Notes: generated from the letters alone by a model not told the origin. Shown: positions 7,542 through 18,206, counted from the stretch's first letter. The stretch is DNA of 55,170 nucleotides from Pseudomonadota bacterium (GCA_023431055.1 JAEYXX010000172.1:1-55170); one strand, 5' to 3'. Numbers and translations: made by a program.

Positions 7542-9260
7542 TCAGGCCTCTCCCAGCCAGCGCAATGCCTTTTCCCGCGCGTGTGGCAGATCCCGCGCAT
7601 AAGCCAGTTCGCCCTCGCGGCTGCGCACGCCGGCGCGCCGTAGTTGCAGGCGTACCTGCGCCGTTGGCCCGCTCAGAATCAGCGCCACGCCCTGCTGGCG
7701 ATAGTCACGCAGCACATTGTCCAGCGCGGCGATGGCGGTCATGTCCAGCAGCGGTACGGCGCCAATGTCGACGATCACCACGCGCACGCCCGGCGCGAAG
7801 CGGCGCAGCACGCTCAGGGCCTTCTCGGCCGCGCCGAAGAACAGCGGGCCGCGAATGGCATAGGCCAGTACATGCTCGGGCAGATCTCGCAGTGCCTCTC
7901 GCTGCTGGCGGTTCAGGGCGGCCGTATCGGTCAGCTCGCTCATGCGTTTGATGAACAGCCCGGCAGCCAGCAGCAGGCCGACGCCCACGGCCAGCACCAT
8001 GTCGAACAGCACCGTCAGCACCAGACAGGTCAGCAGCACCAGCACATCGCTGCGCGGTGCGATGCTCAGGGTGTGGGCAACATGGTGGGGTTCGCTCATG
8101 TTCCACGCCACCATCAGCAGCAACGCGGCCAGGGCCGCCATCGGCAGGTAACTGAACAGCGGTGCGAGCAACAGGATGGCCGCCAGCACCACCCCGGCAT
8201 GGACCAGAGCCGCCACTGGCGAAAACGCGCCGGCGCGCACGTTGGCGGCGGTGCGGGCAATGGCCGCAGTGGCGGTGATGCCGCCAAAGAAGGGCGCTGC
8301 CAGATTGCCCAGGCCCTGGCCGATCAGTTCGGCGTTCGGGTCATGCTTGCTGCCGGTCATGCCGTCGGCGACTACGGCGCACAGCAGTGACTCGATGGCG
8401 CCGAGCATGGCGATGGCGAATGCCGGGGCGAGCAGTTGGCGAATCAGCTCGAAAGACAGCGCCAGTGGCTGGCCGTCAGGCCCGGGTAGGCTCCAGGGCA
8501 GTGCAAGGCTCGGCAGGAAGGGCGGAATGCCGGGATGGTCGATACCGTCGAGCTGATAGCTGAAGCGTTCGCCCAGCGTTGCCACGGGCATTCCCAGATG
8601 CTCCAGCGCCAGTGCTAGTAGCGCGCCGAGCGCCAGTGCTACCAGATGCGCAGGGACCTTCGGCACCAGGCGCGGCCAGATCAGCAATGTTGCCAGGCAG
8701 GCGATACCGACCAGCGTGTCGCCCGGCTGCAGACTGGGTAGGGCGCGTACCAGAAGACTCACCTGCTCCAGCAGATGTTGCGGCGCGCCAGCCAGGTGCA
8801 GGCCGAACAGGTCCTTGATCTGCAGGATGGCGATGACGATGCCGATACCGGCGGTAAAGCCCAGGGTTACCGGGTAGGGCACGAATTCGATCAGGCGGCC
8901 GGCGCGCAGCAGGCCCAGAGAGATCAGGATGGCGCCGGCCATCAGCGTGCACAGCAGCAGCCCGCCAAGGCCATATTGCTGGGTGATCGGCAGCAGAATC
9001 ACCACGAAGGCAGCGGTGGGGCCGGAAATATTGAAGCGTGAGCCACCGCACAGCGCGATCAGCGGTGCGGCGATCAGCACGGTATAGAGGCCGTGCTGCG
9101 GCGCCACGCCCACGGCGATGGCCAGCGCCATGGCCAGTGGAATGGCAATGATACCCACCGTCAGGCCGGCGCTCAGATCCCCGCGCAGGGCCTTCCAGGA
9201 GTAACCTGCGCGCCGTGTCTGGCGCCAGGCGGCGAACAGCGGTAACGATGGACGTGACAT
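7542..9260 (-). CDS. SulP family anion transporter with STAS domain
   Basis: 572-residue inner-membrane protein. Residues ~25-420 form the SulP transport domain, with the early GDLSAGLTVGIIAIPLAMA segment and a GSRFNISGPTAAFVVIL segment typical of SLC26/SulP. The C-terminal ~110 residues form a STAS domain (VVIVDIGAVPLLDMTAIAAL). Family substrates include sulfate, bicarbonate and dicarboxylates; the sequence alone does not decide which. The start giving MSRPSLPLF was taken rather than the upstream frame-open extension because family proteins begin close to the first helix. No carbonic anhydrase or sulfur gene is adjacent. Confidence 0.88.
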   Translation of the reverse strand: MSRPSLPLFAAWRQTRRAGYSWKALRGDLSAGLTVGIIAIPLAMALAIAVGVAPQHGLYTVLIAAPLIALCGGSRFNISGPTAAFVVILLPITQQYGLGGLLLCTLMAGAILISLGLLRAGRLIEFVPYPVTLGFTAGIGIVIAILQIKDLFGLHLAGAPQHLLEQVSLLVRALPSLQPGDTLVGIACLATLLIWPRLVPKVPAHLVALALGALLALALEHLGMPVATLGERFSYQLDGIDHPGIPPFLPSLALPWSLPGPDGQPLALSFELIRQLLAPAFAIAMLGAIESLLCAVVADGMTGSKHDPNAELIGQGLGNLAAPFFGGITATAAIARTAANVRAGAFSPVAALVHAGVVLAAILLLAPLFSYLPMAALAALLLMVAWNMSEPHHVAHTLSIAPRSDVLVLLTCLVLTVLFDMVLAVGVGLLLAAGLFIKRMSELTDTAALNRQQREALRDLPEHVLAYAIRGPLFFGAAEKALSVLRRFAPGVRVVIVDIGAVPLLDMTAIAALDNVLRDYRQQGVALILSGPTAQVRLQLRRAGVRSREGELAYARDLPHAREKALRWLGEA

Positions 9261-9421
9261 GCTGGCTCCCCAATGGCTTGACGCATTATAGGGGCCGGTT
9301 TGCACCGCGCGGCATGACCTAGGTCGGCTGTTATGTCGATTGTGCGCATGGGCTGCGCGTTGAGCCGCGCGCGGCGCGGCGGTACACTGCCGGCCCTCTG
9401 TAATGCTGGCGGGAGCGGGCG

Positions 9422-9709
9422 ATGCGTAAAGACAAGAAGCAGGTGATTGGCGAAGAAATCAGCGATGACTCGATCAAGCTGTTCCTTGCGGTGGAACCAG
9501 CGGACGCCACGCCGCCTTCGCTGCACAAGCTGATCAAGGCTTACCGCGGTCTGCGTATCGATGATTTCGAGCGTTTCGTGGGCTTCTTCGTCGCCGAGGG
9601 CTACGACCTCTCGGCCACTGACGCGCAGGGCAATGACTTCGTCGCGCTGATCCAGGACCAGCGCAATGCCGAGCCTTATATCGAAGTGATCAAGGCCGCT
9701 CGCGGCTGA
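9422..9709 (+). CDS. PA4642 family protein of unknown function
   Basis: 95-residue acidic cytoplasmic protein starting MRKDKKQVIGEEISDDSIKL. It matches the small pseudomonad family named after P. aeruginosa PA4642; no enzymatic motif is visible. The gene has its own terminator (9727-9761). A GGCGGGAGCGG leader just before the ATG provides a ribosome site. Role unknown. Confidence 0.82.
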   Translation: MRKDKKQVIGEEISDDSIKLFLAVEPADATPPSLHKLIKAYRGLRIDDFERFVGFFVAEGYDLSATDAQGNDFVALIQDQRNAEPYIEVIKAARG

Positions 9710-9726
9710 TCTTCACCGTTTTCGAG

Positions 9727-9761
9727 AAATGCCCGCATTCCGCAAGGAGGCGGGCATTTTT
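9727..9761 (+). terminator. rho-independent terminator after the PA4642-family gene
   Basis: AAATGCCCGC pairs with GCGGGCATTT around a 13-base loop, followed by TTTT. Confidence 0.85.
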
Positions 9762-9797
9762 CATGGCTTCACGGCTGCAGGCTTGAATTCAGGGCAA

Positions 9798-9826
9798 TAA
9801 AAAACCGGCCACGGGGGCCGGTTTTT
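9798..9826 (-). terminator. rho-independent terminator of rpsT
   Basis: AAACCGGCC/GGCCGGTTT stem flanked by an A-run and a T-run; reading leftwards it follows rpsT with a run of T. It can also act for the plus strand. Confidence 0.85.
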
Positions 9827-9842
9827 CAAGAACCTGTCGCGA

Positions 9843-10121
9843 TTAAGCGGCAGCAGCTTCGCCCAGCGCCTTGATGTGCGCGTTCAGGCGGCTCTTGTGA
9901 CGAGCGGCTTTGTTCTTGTGGATGATGCCTTTGTCAGCCATGCGGTCGATGACCGGAACGGCTGCAGTGTAAGCGGTCTTGGCAAGCTCGAGATCCTTGG
10001 CAGCAATAGCCTTGACCACGTTCTTGATGTAGGTACGAACCATCGAGCGCAGGCTGGCGTTATGGCTACGGCGCTTCTCAGCCTGTTTGGCGCGTTTTTT
10101 GGCAGAAGGTGAGTTGGCCAC
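9843..10121 (-). CDS. rpsT: 30S ribosomal protein S20
   Basis: 92-residue basic helical protein that binds 16S rRNA. The mature start [20 protein letters not shown] is diagnostic. The start codon is GTG at 10121, with GGAG about 8 bases upstream; this gives the normal 92 residues. A TTG two codons further upstream is also in frame but would add residues absent from the family. A non-ATG start is a known feature of rpsT in other bacteria, where it takes part in autoregulation. Convergent terminator downstream; divergent from murJ. Confidence 0.96.
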   Translation of the reverse strand: MANSPSAKKRAKQAEKRRSHNASLRSMVRTYIKNVVKAIAAKDLELAKTAYTAAVPVIDRMADKGIIHKNKAARHKSRLNAHIKALGEAAAA

Positions 10122-10168
10122 CGTCAAGCTCCTCGAAAACTGGGGGGTTACGACAAATAAGGCCGCGA

Positions 10169-10197
10169 ATCATGCCGATCCATCTGCCTGCTGTCAA
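10169..10197 (-). promoter_or_regulatory. sigma-70 promoter of rpsT
   Basis: On the minus strand TTGACA and CATGAT are 17 bp apart, with a perfect -35 box. The -10 lies about 48 bp before the rpsT GTG. Confidence 0.7.
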
Positions 10198-10312
10198 GTC
10201 TGATGACGCTTTCCTGTGCTGGCCTGACCAGTGGTGGCTCGCTACACTCGTCGCCTTCGTTGGACGGCGGATTGTCCGCTACTGCACCTCTTTATGGAAG
10301 CCGAAATACCCC

Positions 10313-11854
10313 ATGAATCTCCTCAAATCCCTGGCTGCCGTCAGCTCCCTGACCATGGTTTCGCGCGTGCTGGGGTTCGTGCGCGACACCATCATCGCTC
10401 GCACTTTCGGGGCTGGCGTGGCATCGGATGCCTTTGTGGTGGCGTTCAAGCTGCCCAATCTGCTGCGGCGTATTTTTGCTGAAGGGGCGTTCTCCCAGGC
10501 CTTTGTGCCGATTCTGGCCGAGTACAAGATGCAGCAGGGCGAGGAGGCCACGCGTACCTTCATCGCCTACGTGTCCGGTTTGCTGACCCTGGTGCTGGCG
10601 CTGGTCACGGCCATCGGTGTGCTCGCCGCGCCCTGGATCGTCTGGGCCACCGCGCCGGGGTTCGCCGATGAGGCCGAGCGCTTCGATCTGACCGTCGATC
10701 TGCTGCGGGTGACCTTCCCTTATATATTGCTGATTTCGCTGTCGTCGCTGGCTGGAGCCATTCTCAATACCTGGAACCGTTTCTCGGTACCGGCATTCGT
10801 GCCGACGCTGCTGAACGTCAGCATGATCGTCTTCTCGCTGTTTCTGACGCCCTATTTCGACCCGCCGATCATGGCGCTGGGCTGGGCCGTGCTGGTCGGC
10901 GGCCTGGCCCAACTGCTCTGGCAACTGCCGCATCTGAGGAAGGTCGGCATGCTGGTGCTGCCGCGTTTGAGTTTCGGTGATTTGGGCGTCTGGCGCGTAC
11001 TCAAGCAGATGGGGCCGGCGATCTTCGGCGTCTCGGTGAGCCAGATTTCGCTGATCATCAACACCATTTTCGCCTCCTTCCTGGTGGCCGGCTCGGTGTC
11101 CTGGATGTATTACGCCGACCGTCTGATGGAGCTGCCCTCGGGGGTGCTGGGCGTGGCGCTGGGCACCATCCTGTTGCCGGCGCTCTCGAAAACCTACGCG
11201 AGCAAGAACCGCGACGAGTACCGGCGCCTGCTCGACTGGGGGCTGCGTCTGTGCTTTCTGCTGGTGCTGCCTTGCACCCTGGCGCTGGCGATTCTCGCCG
11301 AGCCGTTGGTGGTCTCGCTGTTTCAGTACGGCAAGTTCACCGCCAACGATGCGCTGATGACCCAGCAGGCGCTGATGGCCTATGCGGTCGGGCTGCTGGC
11401 ACTGATTCTGGTGAAGATTCTTGCACCGGGCTTCTACGCCCAGCAGAACATCAAGACGCCGGTGAAGATCGCCGTGATCAGCCTGCTGGCTACCCAGGCG
11501 ATGAATGCGCTGTTCGTCTTCGGTCTGAATATGGCGCACGTCGGCCTGGCGCTGGCAATCAGTCTGGCGGCCTGCCTGAATGCCGGTCTGCTGTACTGGC
11601 AGCTGCGCCGTGCCGATATCTTCCAGCCGCTGCCGGGCTGGGGGCTGTTTCTGCTCAAGCTGGTGGTCGCGGTGGCGGTGATGGTTGCCGTGTTGCTGGG
11701 GCTGCTGCAGGTCATGCCAGTCTGGGCGGAAGGGGAAATGCTCGTGCGCCTGTTGCGTCTCGGCGCGCTGGTGGCCGTTGGGCTGGTTGCTTACTTCGGC
11801 ATGCTGCTGATATTGGGCTTCCGTCCGCGCGATTTTGCCCGGCGGGCCTTGTAG
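10313..11854 (+). CDS. murJ: lipid II flippase MurJ
   Basis: 513-residue inner-membrane protein of the MVF/MOP superfamily with ~14 membrane segments; it moves lipid II across the membrane for peptidoglycan synthesis. The N-terminus [25 protein letters not shown] and the [20 protein letters not shown] segment are family signatures. The ATG at 10313 was chosen since it gives this conserved N-terminus; the open frame extends further upstream into the rpsT promoter region. It precedes ribF, as in other pseudomonads. Confidence 0.95.
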   Translation: MNLLKSLAAVSSLTMVSRVLGFVRDTIIARTFGAGVASDAFVVAFKLPNLLRRIFAEGAFSQAFVPILAEYKMQQGEEATRTFIAYVSGLLTLVLALVTAIGVLAAPWIVWATAPGFADEAERFDLTVDLLRVTFPYILLISLSSLAGAILNTWNRFSVPAFVPTLLNVSMIVFSLFLTPYFDPPIMALGWAVLVGGLAQLLWQLPHLRKVGMLVLPRLSFGDLGVWRVLKQMGPAIFGVSVSQISLIINTIFASFLVAGSVSWMYYADRLMELPSGVLGVALGTILLPALSKTYASKNRDEYRRLLDWGLRLCFLLVLPCTLALAILAEPLVVSLFQYGKFTANDALMTQQALMAYAVGLLALILVKILAPGFYAQQNIKTPVKIAVISLLATQAMNALFVFGLNMAHVGLALAISLAACLNAGLLYWQLRRADIFQPLPGWGLFLLKLVVAVAVMVAVLLGLLQVMPVWAEGEMLVRLLRLGALVAVGLVAYFGMLLILGFRPRDFARRAL

Positions 11855-11876
11855 CGGTTTCACGCATCGCGATGCC

Positions 11877-11905
11877 TGTTGTGCATGGCCTGCTGTGCGT
11901 ATAAT
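11877..11905 (+). promoter_or_regulatory. possible sigma-70 promoter of the ribF-ileS-lspA-fkpB operon
   Basis: A perfect TATAAT is at 11900-11905, 29 bp before the ribF ATG. The -35 is poor: TGTTGT at 17 bp spacing, or TTGTGC at 15 bp. Confidence 0.5.
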
Positions 11906-11933
11906 CGGCCACTTTGTGAACAAGAAGCGTGCT

Positions 11934-12884
11934 ATGCAGCTGGTTCGAGGTCTTCATAACCTGCAGCCCCAGGCGCGGGGCTGTGTGGTCACCATCGGTA
12001 ATTTCGACGGCGTTCATCGTGGTCACCAGGCCATCTTGGCGCGCTTGCGCGAGCGCGCGGCGGAGTTGGCCGTGCCCAGTTGCGTGGTGATCTTCGAGCC
12101 GCAGCCGCGTGAGTTCTTCGGCCCGGACACCGCGCCAGCGCGTCTGACTCGCCTGCGTGACAAGCTTGCCCTGCTGGCCGGCGAAGGCGTCGACCTGGTG
12201 CTGTGCCTGGCCTTCAACCGCCGCCTGCGCGAGTTGTCGGCCGCCGAGTTCGTCCAGCGTGTGCTGGTCGAAGGCCTGGGCGTGAAGGATCTGGAGATCG
12301 GCGACGATTTCCGCTTCGGCTGCGACCGTGCCGGGGATTTCGAATTTCTCCAGGCCGCCGGCCAGCGTTACGGCTTCAGCGTCGATGCCTCGACCACCGT
12401 CGAAGTGCTCGGTGGCCGGGTCAGCAGCACACGCGTGCGCCAGGCGCTGGCCGATGGCGATTTCGAACTGGCTGAAGCCTTGCTCGGCCGGCCGTTTCGC
12501 ATCGCCGGGCGGGTGTTGCACGGGCAGAAGCTCGGCCGCCAGCTCGATGCGCCGACGGCCAATATCCAGCTCAAGCGGCGCAAGGTGCCGCTGACCGGCG
12601 TGTATCTGGTGAGCTGCGAAATCGATGGCGTGATTCAACCGGGCGTCGCCAATATCGGCGTGCGCCCCAGCGTTGCCGGTGACGGCCGCGCCCATCTGGA
12701 AGTGCACCTTCTGGATTTTGCCGGCGATCTGTATGGCCGGCGCCTCTCGGTGGCTTTCCACCACAAGCTGCGTGATGAGCAGCGTTTCGCCTCGCTGGAG
12801 GCCTTGAAGGCGGCTATTGCCGCCGATATCGCCGCTGCCTGTGAATATTGGCAGAGCCACCCGCTGATGAAGAGCCCGAAATGA
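11934..12884 (+). CDS. ribF: bifunctional riboflavin kinase / FAD synthetase
   Basis: 316 residues. The N-terminal nucleotidyltransferase domain (FMN adenylylation to FAD) has [13 protein letters not shown] near residue 21 and SSTRVR near 164. The C-terminal kinase domain (riboflavin to FMN) has [13 protein letters not shown]. It starts after a near-perfect -10 box and its stop overlaps the ileS start (ATGA), so ileS translation is probably coupled. Confidence 0.95.
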   Translation: MQLVRGLHNLQPQARGCVVTIGNFDGVHRGHQAILARLRERAAELAVPSCVVIFEPQPREFFGPDTAPARLTRLRDKLALLAGEGVDLVLCLAFNRRLRELSAAEFVQRVLVEGLGVKDLEIGDDFRFGCDRAGDFEFLQAAGQRYGFSVDASTTVEVLGGRVSSTRVRQALADGDFELAEALLGRPFRIAGRVLHGQKLGRQLDAPTANIQLKRRKVPLTGVYLVSCEIDGVIQPGVANIGVRPSVAGDGRAHLEVHLLDFAGDLYGRRLSVAFHHKLRDEQRFASLEALKAAIAADIAAACEYWQSHPLMKSPK

Positions 12885-15712
12885 CCGACTACAAAGCCAC
12901 GCTGAACCTGCCCGATACCCAGTTCCCGATGAAGGCCGGCCTGCCGCAACGCGAGCCGCAGACCCTGCAGCGTTGGAACGAGATTGGCCTGTATAGCAAG
13001 CTGCGCAAGATTGGCGAAAATCGGCCGAAGTTCGTCCTGCACGACGGCCCGCCCTATGCCAACGGCAGCATCCACATCGGTCATGCGGTGAACAAGATCC
13101 TCAAGGACATCATCACCCGCTCCAAGACCCTGGCCGGCTTCGACGCGCCCTACGTGCCGGGTTGGGACTGCCACGGCCTGCCGATCGAGCACAAGGTCGA
13201 AACCACCTTCGGCAAGAACCAGCCGGCGGACCTGACCCGCGAGCGCTGCCGCACTTATGCCGGCGAGCAGATCGAAGGGCAGAAGGCCGACTTCATCCGC
13301 CTCGGTGTGCTGGGCGACTGGGACAACCCGTACAAGACCATGGACTTTGCCAACGAGGCCGGCGAGATCCGCGCCCTGGCCGAGATGGTCAAGCAGGGCT
13401 TCGTGTTCAAGGGCTTGAAACCGGTGAACTGGTGCTTCGACTGCGGCTCGGCCTTGGCTGAAGCCGAGGTGGAGTATCAGGACAAGAAGTCCGATGCCAT
13501 CGACGTCGCCTTCCCCATTGAGGACGCAGACAAGCTGGCCGCCGCCTTCGGCCTCAGCGAGTTGGGCAAGCCGACTGCCATCGTCATCTGGACCACCACG
13601 CCCTGGACCATCCCGGCCAACCAGGCACTCAACGTCCACCCGGAATTTACCTACGCCCTCGTCGACACCGGCGAGCGCCTGCTGCTGCTGGCTGAAGAAC
13701 TGGTCGAATCCTGCCTGCAGCGCTACGGCCTGCAAGGTCGGGTGATCGCCACCGCGCAGGGAGCTGCGCTGGATCTGATCCGCTTCCGCCATCCGTTCTA
13801 CGAGCGCTTCTCGCCGGTGTACCTGGCCGAATACGTCGAGCTGGGCGCCGGTACCGGCATCGTCCACTCGGCGCCGGCTTACGGTGAGGATGACTTCCGC
13901 ACCTGCAAAGCCTACGGCATGAGCAACGACGACATTCTCAGTCCGGTGCAGAGCAATGGCGTCTACACCCCGGACCTGCCGTTCTTCGGTGGCCAGTTCA
14001 TCTGGAAGGCCAACCCGGCCATCGTCGAGAAGCTGGCCGAAGTCGGCGCGCTGCTCAAGCACCAGCCGATCCAGCACAGCTACATGCACTGCTGGCGCCA
14101 CAAGACGCCGCTGATCTACCGCGCCACCGCACAATGGTTCGTCGGCATGGACACTCAGCCCAAAGAGGGCGAGTCTCTGCGTGAGCGTGCGCTGGCCGCC
14201 ATCGAGCAAACCCAGTTCGTCCCGGCCTGGGGCCAGGCGCGCCTGCACAGCATGATCGCCGGCCGTCCCGACTGGTGCATCTCGCGTCAGCGCAACTGGG
14301 GCGTGCCGATCCCGTTCTTCCTGCACAAGGCCACCGGCGAGCTGCACCCGCGCACCGTCGAGCTGATGGAAGAGGTGGCCAAGCGCGTCGAGCAGGAGGG
14401 CATCGAAGCCTGGTTCAAGCTTGACGCTGCCGAGTTGCTCGGTGACGAAGCTGCTGATTACGATAAGATCAACGACACCCTCGATGTCTGGTTCGACTCC
14501 GGTACCACCCACTGGCACGTACTGCGTGGCTCGCACGGCCTCGGCCACACCACTGGCCCGCGCGCTGACCTGTACCTGGAAGGTTCGGACCAGCATCGCG
14601 GCTGGTTCCACTCGTCCCTGCTGACCGGCAGCGCCATCGACGGTCACGCGCCGTACAAGGCACTGCTGACCCATGGCTTCGTGGTCGACGAAAACGGCCG
14701 CAAGATGTCCAAGTCGCTGGGTAACGTGGTTGCGCCGCAGGAGGTCAACGACAGCCTGGGCGCCGACATCATGCGTCTGTGGGTCGCCTCCACCGACTAT
14801 TCCGGCGAGATGGCCGTGTCCAAGGTGATCCTGCAGCGTAGCGCCGACGCCTACCGCCGCATCCGCAACACCGCGCGCTTCATGCTGGCCAACCTCAACG
14901 GCTTCGATCCGGCCAAGGATCTGCTGCAGCCCGAGCAGATGCTCGACCTCGACCGCTGGGCCGTCGACGCGGCCCTGCGCCTGCAGGAAGAGATCATCGA
15001 GGCGTACGCCGACTACCGCTTCTGGAACGTCTACTCCAAGGTGCACAACTTCTGCGTGCAGGAGCTGGGCGGCTTCTACCTGGACATCATCAAGGACCGT
15101 CAGTACACCACCGCTGCTGATAGCGTGGCGCGTCGCTCCTGCCAGAGCGCGCTGTTCCACATCAGCGAGGCGCTGGTGCGCTGGATCGCGCCGATCCTGG
15201 CCTTTACCGCCGAGGAAATCTGGCAGTTCCTGCCGGGCGAGCGCAACGAGTCGGTGATGCTCAACACTTGGTACGCCGGTCTGCAGCGCCTGCCGGAAGG
15301 CTTCGAGCTGGATCGCGCCTACTGGGATCGCGTCATGGCGGTCAAGGCGGCCGTGAACAAGGAGCTGGAGAACCTGCGCACAGCCAAGGCCATCGGTGCC
15401 AGCCTGCAGGCCGAGGTCACCCTGTTCTGCGATGACGCCAAGCAGGCCGACCTGGCCAGGCTCGGCGACGAGCTGCGTTTCGCCCTGATCACCTCGGCGG
15501 CGCAGACCGCGCCGCTGGCCGATGCGCCGGCCGATGCGGTGGTGACCGAAGTCGAAGGCCTGAAGCTGAAGATCCTCAAATCTGCCCACGCCAAGTGCGG
15601 CCGTTGCTGGCACTTCCGCGCCGACGTCGGCAGCCATGCCGAACATCCGGAGCTGTGCGGCCGTTGCGTGAGCAACATCGAAGGCGAGGGAGAGGTGCGC
15701 AAGCATGCCTGA
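12881..15712 (+). CDS. ileS: isoleucyl-tRNA synthetase
   Basis: 943-residue class I synthetase charging tRNA-Ile. The HIGH motif is at residues 65-68 ([12 protein letters not shown]) and the KMSKS motif in [11 protein letters not shown]. The inserted editing (CP1) domain contains [13 protein letters not shown]. The C-terminus holds a zinc-binding module with CGRCWHFR and CGRCVSNI cysteine pairs, as in bacterial-type IleRS. It overlaps ribF by 4 bp and lspA by 8 bp. Confidence 0.97.
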   Translation: MTDYKATLNLPDTQFPMKAGLPQREPQTLQRWNEIGLYSKLRKIGENRPKFVLHDGPPYANGSIHIGHAVNKILKDIITRSKTLAGFDAPYVPGWDCHGLPIEHKVETTFGKNQPADLTRERCRTYAGEQIEGQKADFIRLGVLGDWDNPYKTMDFANEAGEIRALAEMVKQGFVFKGLKPVNWCFDCGSALAEAEVEYQDKKSDAIDVAFPIEDADKLAAAFGLSELGKPTAIVIWTTTPWTIPANQALNVHPEFTYALVDTGERLLLLAEELVESCLQRYGLQGRVIATAQGAALDLIRFRHPFYERFSPVYLAEYVELGAGTGIVHSAPAYGEDDFRTCKAYGMSNDDILSPVQSNGVYTPDLPFFGGQFIWKANPAIVEKLAEVGALLKHQPIQHSYMHCWRHKTPLIYRATAQWFVGMDTQPKEGESLRERALAAIEQTQFVPAWGQARLHSMIAGRPDWCISRQRNWGVPIPFFLHKATGELHPRTVELMEEVAKRVEQEGIEAWFKLDAAELLGDEAADYDKINDTLDVWFDSGTTHWHVLRGSHGLGHTTGPRADLYLEGSDQHRGWFHSSLLTGSAIDGHAPYKALLTHGFVVDENGRKMSKSLGNVVAPQEVNDSLGADIMRLWVASTDYSGEMAVSKVILQRSADAYRRIRNTARFMLANLNGFDPAKDLLQPEQMLDLDRWAVDAALRLQEEIIEAYADYRFWNVYSKVHNFCVQELGGFYLDIIKDRQYTTAADSVARRSCQSALFHISEALVRWIAPILAFTAEEIWQFLPGERNESVMLNTWYAGLQRLPEGFELDRAYWDRVMAVKAAVNKELENLRTAKAIGASLQAEVTLFCDDAKQADLARLGDELRFALITSAAQTAPLADAPADAVVTEVEGLKLKILKSAHAKCGRCWHFRADVGSHAEHPELCGRCVSNIEGEGEVRKHA

Positions 15713-16214
15713 GTCCTCGCGTTTCGGGCATCTGCCCTGGCTGCTGCTGAGCGTGCTGATCCTGGTCGCCGACCGGGTGACCAAGGACATCTTCGAGGGC
15801 ACGCTGAGCATGTATCAGCGTATCGAAGTGATTCCGGGCTACTTCGACTGGACCCTGGCCTACAACACTGGCGCCGCTTTCAGCTTCCTGGCCGATGCGG
15901 CCGGCTGGCAGCGCTGGTTCTTCGCGGCCATCGCCATCGTCGTCAGCGTCGTGCTGGTTATCTGGCTCAAGCGCCTCAAGCGTCACGAGACTCTGCTGGC
16001 CGTGGCGCTGGCCATGGTCCTGGGTGGCGCGCTGGGCAACCTGTATGACCGTGTGGTGCTTGGTCATGTGGTCGACTTCATTCTGGTGCACTGGCAGAGC
16101 CGCTGGTTCTTCCCGGCCTTCAACCTGGCCGACACCTTTATCACCATTGGCGCCATCCTACTGGCGCTGGATATGTTCAAGAGCGACAAGTCCGTGAAGG
16201 AGGCTGCGCAATGA
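15705..16214 (+). CDS. lspA: lipoprotein signal peptidase (signal peptidase II)
   Basis: 169-residue inner-membrane aspartic protease with four membrane helices. It cleaves prolipoproteins before the lipidated cysteine. The two catalytic aspartates are visible in [14 protein letters not shown] and FNLADTFI. The [10 protein letters not shown] segment is conserved. It overlaps ileS upstream and fkpB downstream (ATGA), so the three are cotranslated. Lipoprotein clients in this window include BamD and AlgK. Confidence 0.96.
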   Translation: MPESSRFGHLPWLLLSVLILVADRVTKDIFEGTLSMYQRIEVIPGYFDWTLAYNTGAAFSFLADAAGWQRWFFAAIAIVVSVVLVIWLKRLKRHETLLAVALAMVLGGALGNLYDRVVLGHVVDFILVHWQSRWFFPAFNLADTFITIGAILLALDMFKSDKSVKEAAQ

Positions 16215-16657
16215 CAGACGTACGCATCGGTCCGGACAGGGAAGTGACCCTGCATTTCGCCCTCAAGCTGGAAAACGGCGATGTGGTCGACAGCACGTTC
16301 GACAAGCAACCCGCGACCTTCAGGGTCGGCGACGGCAACCTGCTGCCCGGTTTCGAACAGGCGCTTTACGGCTTCAAGGCCGGCGACAAGCGCAGCGTGC
16401 AAGTGCAGCCGGAGCAGGGTTTCGGCCAGCCCAACCCACAGAACGTGCAGATCATGCCGCGCAGCCAGTTCGACGGCATGGAGCTTTCCGAAGGCCTGCT
16501 GGTGATCTTCAACGACGCCGCCAATGCCGAGCTGCCGGGCGTGGTCAAGGCGTTCGACGACAAGCAGGTCACCATCGACTTCAACCATCCGTTGGCCGGC
16601 AAGACGCTGCAATTCGATGTGGAAATCATCGAGGTCAAGGCGCTGGATGCGGTGTAG
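16211..16657 (+). CDS. fkpB: FKBP-type peptidyl-prolyl isomerase (SlpA/FkpB)
   Basis: 148-residue cytoplasmic prolyl isomerase of the SlyD/SlpA type, with an inserted flap domain (residues ~70-125). Motifs include VTLHFALKLENGDVVDSTFD and LLPGFEQALYGFKAGD. It overlaps lspA by 4 bp. In most gammaproteobacteria ispH follows directly; here a toxin-antitoxin pair lies between them. Confidence 0.94.
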   Translation: MTDVRIGPDREVTLHFALKLENGDVVDSTFDKQPATFRVGDGNLLPGFEQALYGFKAGDKRSVQVQPEQGFGQPNPQNVQIMPRSQFDGMELSEGLLVIFNDAANAELPGVVKAFDDKQVTIDFNHPLAGKTLQFDVEIIEVKALDAV

Positions 16658-16686
16658 ACTGAACCTCTAACACGGAGGCCGCCCTT

Positions 16687-16881
16687 ATGAGTGTGCAACT
16701 TTCCCCCATCGTGTCGGAGTTCGAGACGCAGGAGCAGGCGGATAGTCATGATCGCTGGTTTCGCCGCAAGGTAAAGGAGTCTTTGGATGACTCGCGTCCT
16801 GGTGTTCCGCATGACCAAGTGATGGCAGAAATGGAAGCCATCATTGTTCAGGCTGAAGCTCGGCAGCGAGGCCGTGGCTGA
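16687..16881 (+). CDS. type II antitoxin (RelB/ParD-like)
   Basis: 64-residue small hydrophilic protein with FRRKVKESLDDSRPGVPHDQVMAEMEA, resembling antitoxins that pair with RelE/ParE toxins. A GGAGG lies about 8 bases before the ATG at 16687. Its stop overlaps the toxin start by one base (TGATG). The N-terminal part probably binds DNA and the C-terminal part the toxin; this is inferred from family layout. Confidence 0.8.
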   Translation: MSVQLSPIVSEFETQEQADSHDRWFRRKVKESLDDSRPGVPHDQVMAEMEAIIVQAEARQRGRG

Positions 16882-17156
16882 TGTTGCCAATCATCTGGCG
16901 CGATAGCGCCAGAGCCGACTTGGCGGAAATCATCCGTTATATCGCTGATGAAGCCCCACAGGCTGCCAGGCAGCTTAAGAATTACCTTGAATCTGCCGTC
17001 TTGCCGTTGGCTGAACACCCCTATCTGTATCGTTCCGGTCGGGTTCCCGGCACTCGCGAGCTGGTCGCCCATCCCAACTATGTCTTGGTCTACAGGGTGG
17101 CGGCCGAGTGCATAGAAGTGGTCAGTGTCCTTCATTCTCGCCAAGAATATCCTTGA
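16881..17156 (+). CDS. RelE/ParE family toxin
   Basis: 91-residue toxin. Family features include IIWRDSARADLAEIIRYIADE at the N-terminus, a central RVPGTRELVAHPNYVLVYRV segment and the C-terminal IEVVSVLHSRQEYP. ParE members poison gyrase and RelE members cut mRNA at the ribosome; the sequence looks closer to the ParE/YafQ side, but this is not decisive. It is translationally coupled to the antitoxin and inserted between fkpB and ispH. Confidence 0.88.
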   Translation: MLPIIWRDSARADLAEIIRYIADEAPQAARQLKNYLESAVLPLAEHPYLYRSGRVPGTRELVAHPNYVLVYRVAAECIEVVSVLHSRQEYP

Positions 17157-17207
17157 GCCTTTGAATCACTCTGCATTCAATGCGCGGTGTAAATCGAGAC
17201 AATCAAC

Positions 17208-18152
17208 ATGCTTATCAAACTCGCCAATCCCCGAGGCTTCTGCGCCGGCGTCGATCGCGCCATCGAAATTGTCAACCGCGCCTTGGAAGTGTTCGGCCCG
17301 CCGATCTACGTGCGCCATGAAGTGGTGCACAACAAGTTCGTGGTCGAGGACCTGCGCGCCCGCGGCGCGGTATTCGTCGAAGAGCTGGATCAGGTGCCGG
17401 ATGACGTCATCGTCATCTTCAGTGCTCACGGCGTCTCCAAGGCCGTGCGCGACGAGGCGGCCAGGCGTGGCCTCAAGGTATTCGACGCCACCTGCCCGCT
17501 GGTGACCAAGGTGCATATGGAAGTGGTGCGCTACAGCCGTGAGGGCCGCGAGTGCATCCTGATCGGCCACGAAGGTCACCCGGAAGTCGAAGGCACCATG
17601 GGCCAGTACGACGCCAGCAACGGCGGCGCCATCTACCTGGTGGAAGACGAGGCGGACGTCGCCGATTTGCAGGTACGCAACCCCGAAAATCTGGCGTTCG
17701 TCACCCAGACCACCCTGTCCATGGACGACACCAGCAAGGTGATCGACGCCCTGCGCGCCAAGTTCCCGGCCATCGGTGGCCCGCGCAAGGACGATATCTG
17801 CTACGCCACGCAGAACCGCCAGGATGCGGTCAAACAACTGGCCAGCGAGTGCGACGTGCTGCTGGTCGTCGGCAGCCCCAACAGCTCCAACTCCAACCGC
17901 CTGCGCGAGCTGGCCGAACGCATGGGCACCCCGGCCTACCTGATCGACGGCGCTGAAGATCTCAAGCGTGAGTGGTTCGAAGGTGTGAATGGCGTCGGCA
18001 TCACTGCGGGTGCTTCCGCGCCGGAAGTTCTGGTGCGTGGGGTGGTAGAGCAGTTGCGCGCCTGGGGGGCGGCAGGGGAGACCGAGCTGGATGGGCGGCC
18101 GGAGAACATCACTTTCTCCATGCCGAAGGAGTTGCGGGTCAAGGCGCTGTAA
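17208..18152 (+). CDS. ispH: 4-hydroxy-3-methylbut-2-enyl diphosphate reductase
   Basis: 314-residue [4Fe-4S] enzyme, last step of the MEP isoprenoid pathway (HMBPP to IPP/DMAPP). Cluster cysteines are visible at C12 ([10 protein letters not shown]), in [12 protein letters not shown] and in [11 protein letters not shown]; substrate contacts HEVVHNK and [10 protein letters not shown] are intact. In pseudomonads it normally belongs to the ileS-lspA-fkpB operon and precedes the minor pilin genes. Here the toxin-antitoxin pair may change its cotranscription. Confidence 0.97.
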   Translation: MLIKLANPRGFCAGVDRAIEIVNRALEVFGPPIYVRHEVVHNKFVVEDLRARGAVFVEELDQVPDDVIVIFSAHGVSKAVRDEAARRGLKVFDATCPLVTKVHMEVVRYSREGRECILIGHEGHPEVEGTMGQYDASNGGAIYLVEDEADVADLQVRNPENLAFVTQTTLSMDDTSKVIDALRAKFPAIGGPRKDDICYATQNRQDAVKQLASECDVLLVVGSPNSSNSNRLRELAERMGTPAYLIDGAEDLKREWFEGVNGVGITAGASAPEVLVRGVVEQLRAWGAAGETELDGRPENITFSMPKELRVKAL

Positions 18153-18154
18153 AT

Positions 18155-18188
18155 GAAAAGCCCGATCTATGGATCGGGCTTTTTATTA
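18155..18188. terminator. bidirectional terminator between ispH and pilE
   Basis: AAAAGCCCGATC pairs with GATCGGGCTTTT around a TATG loop; A-run on one side and T-run on the other suit the convergent ispH and pilE genes. Confidence 0.87.
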
Positions 18189-18206
18189 GTTGGTGTGGGG
18201 GCGGGT

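Noticed and set aside
12635..15811. A 1058-codon open frame antisense to ribF/ileS
   Set aside because: Antisense shadow; ileS has full HIGH, KMSKS and zinc motifs on the plus strand.
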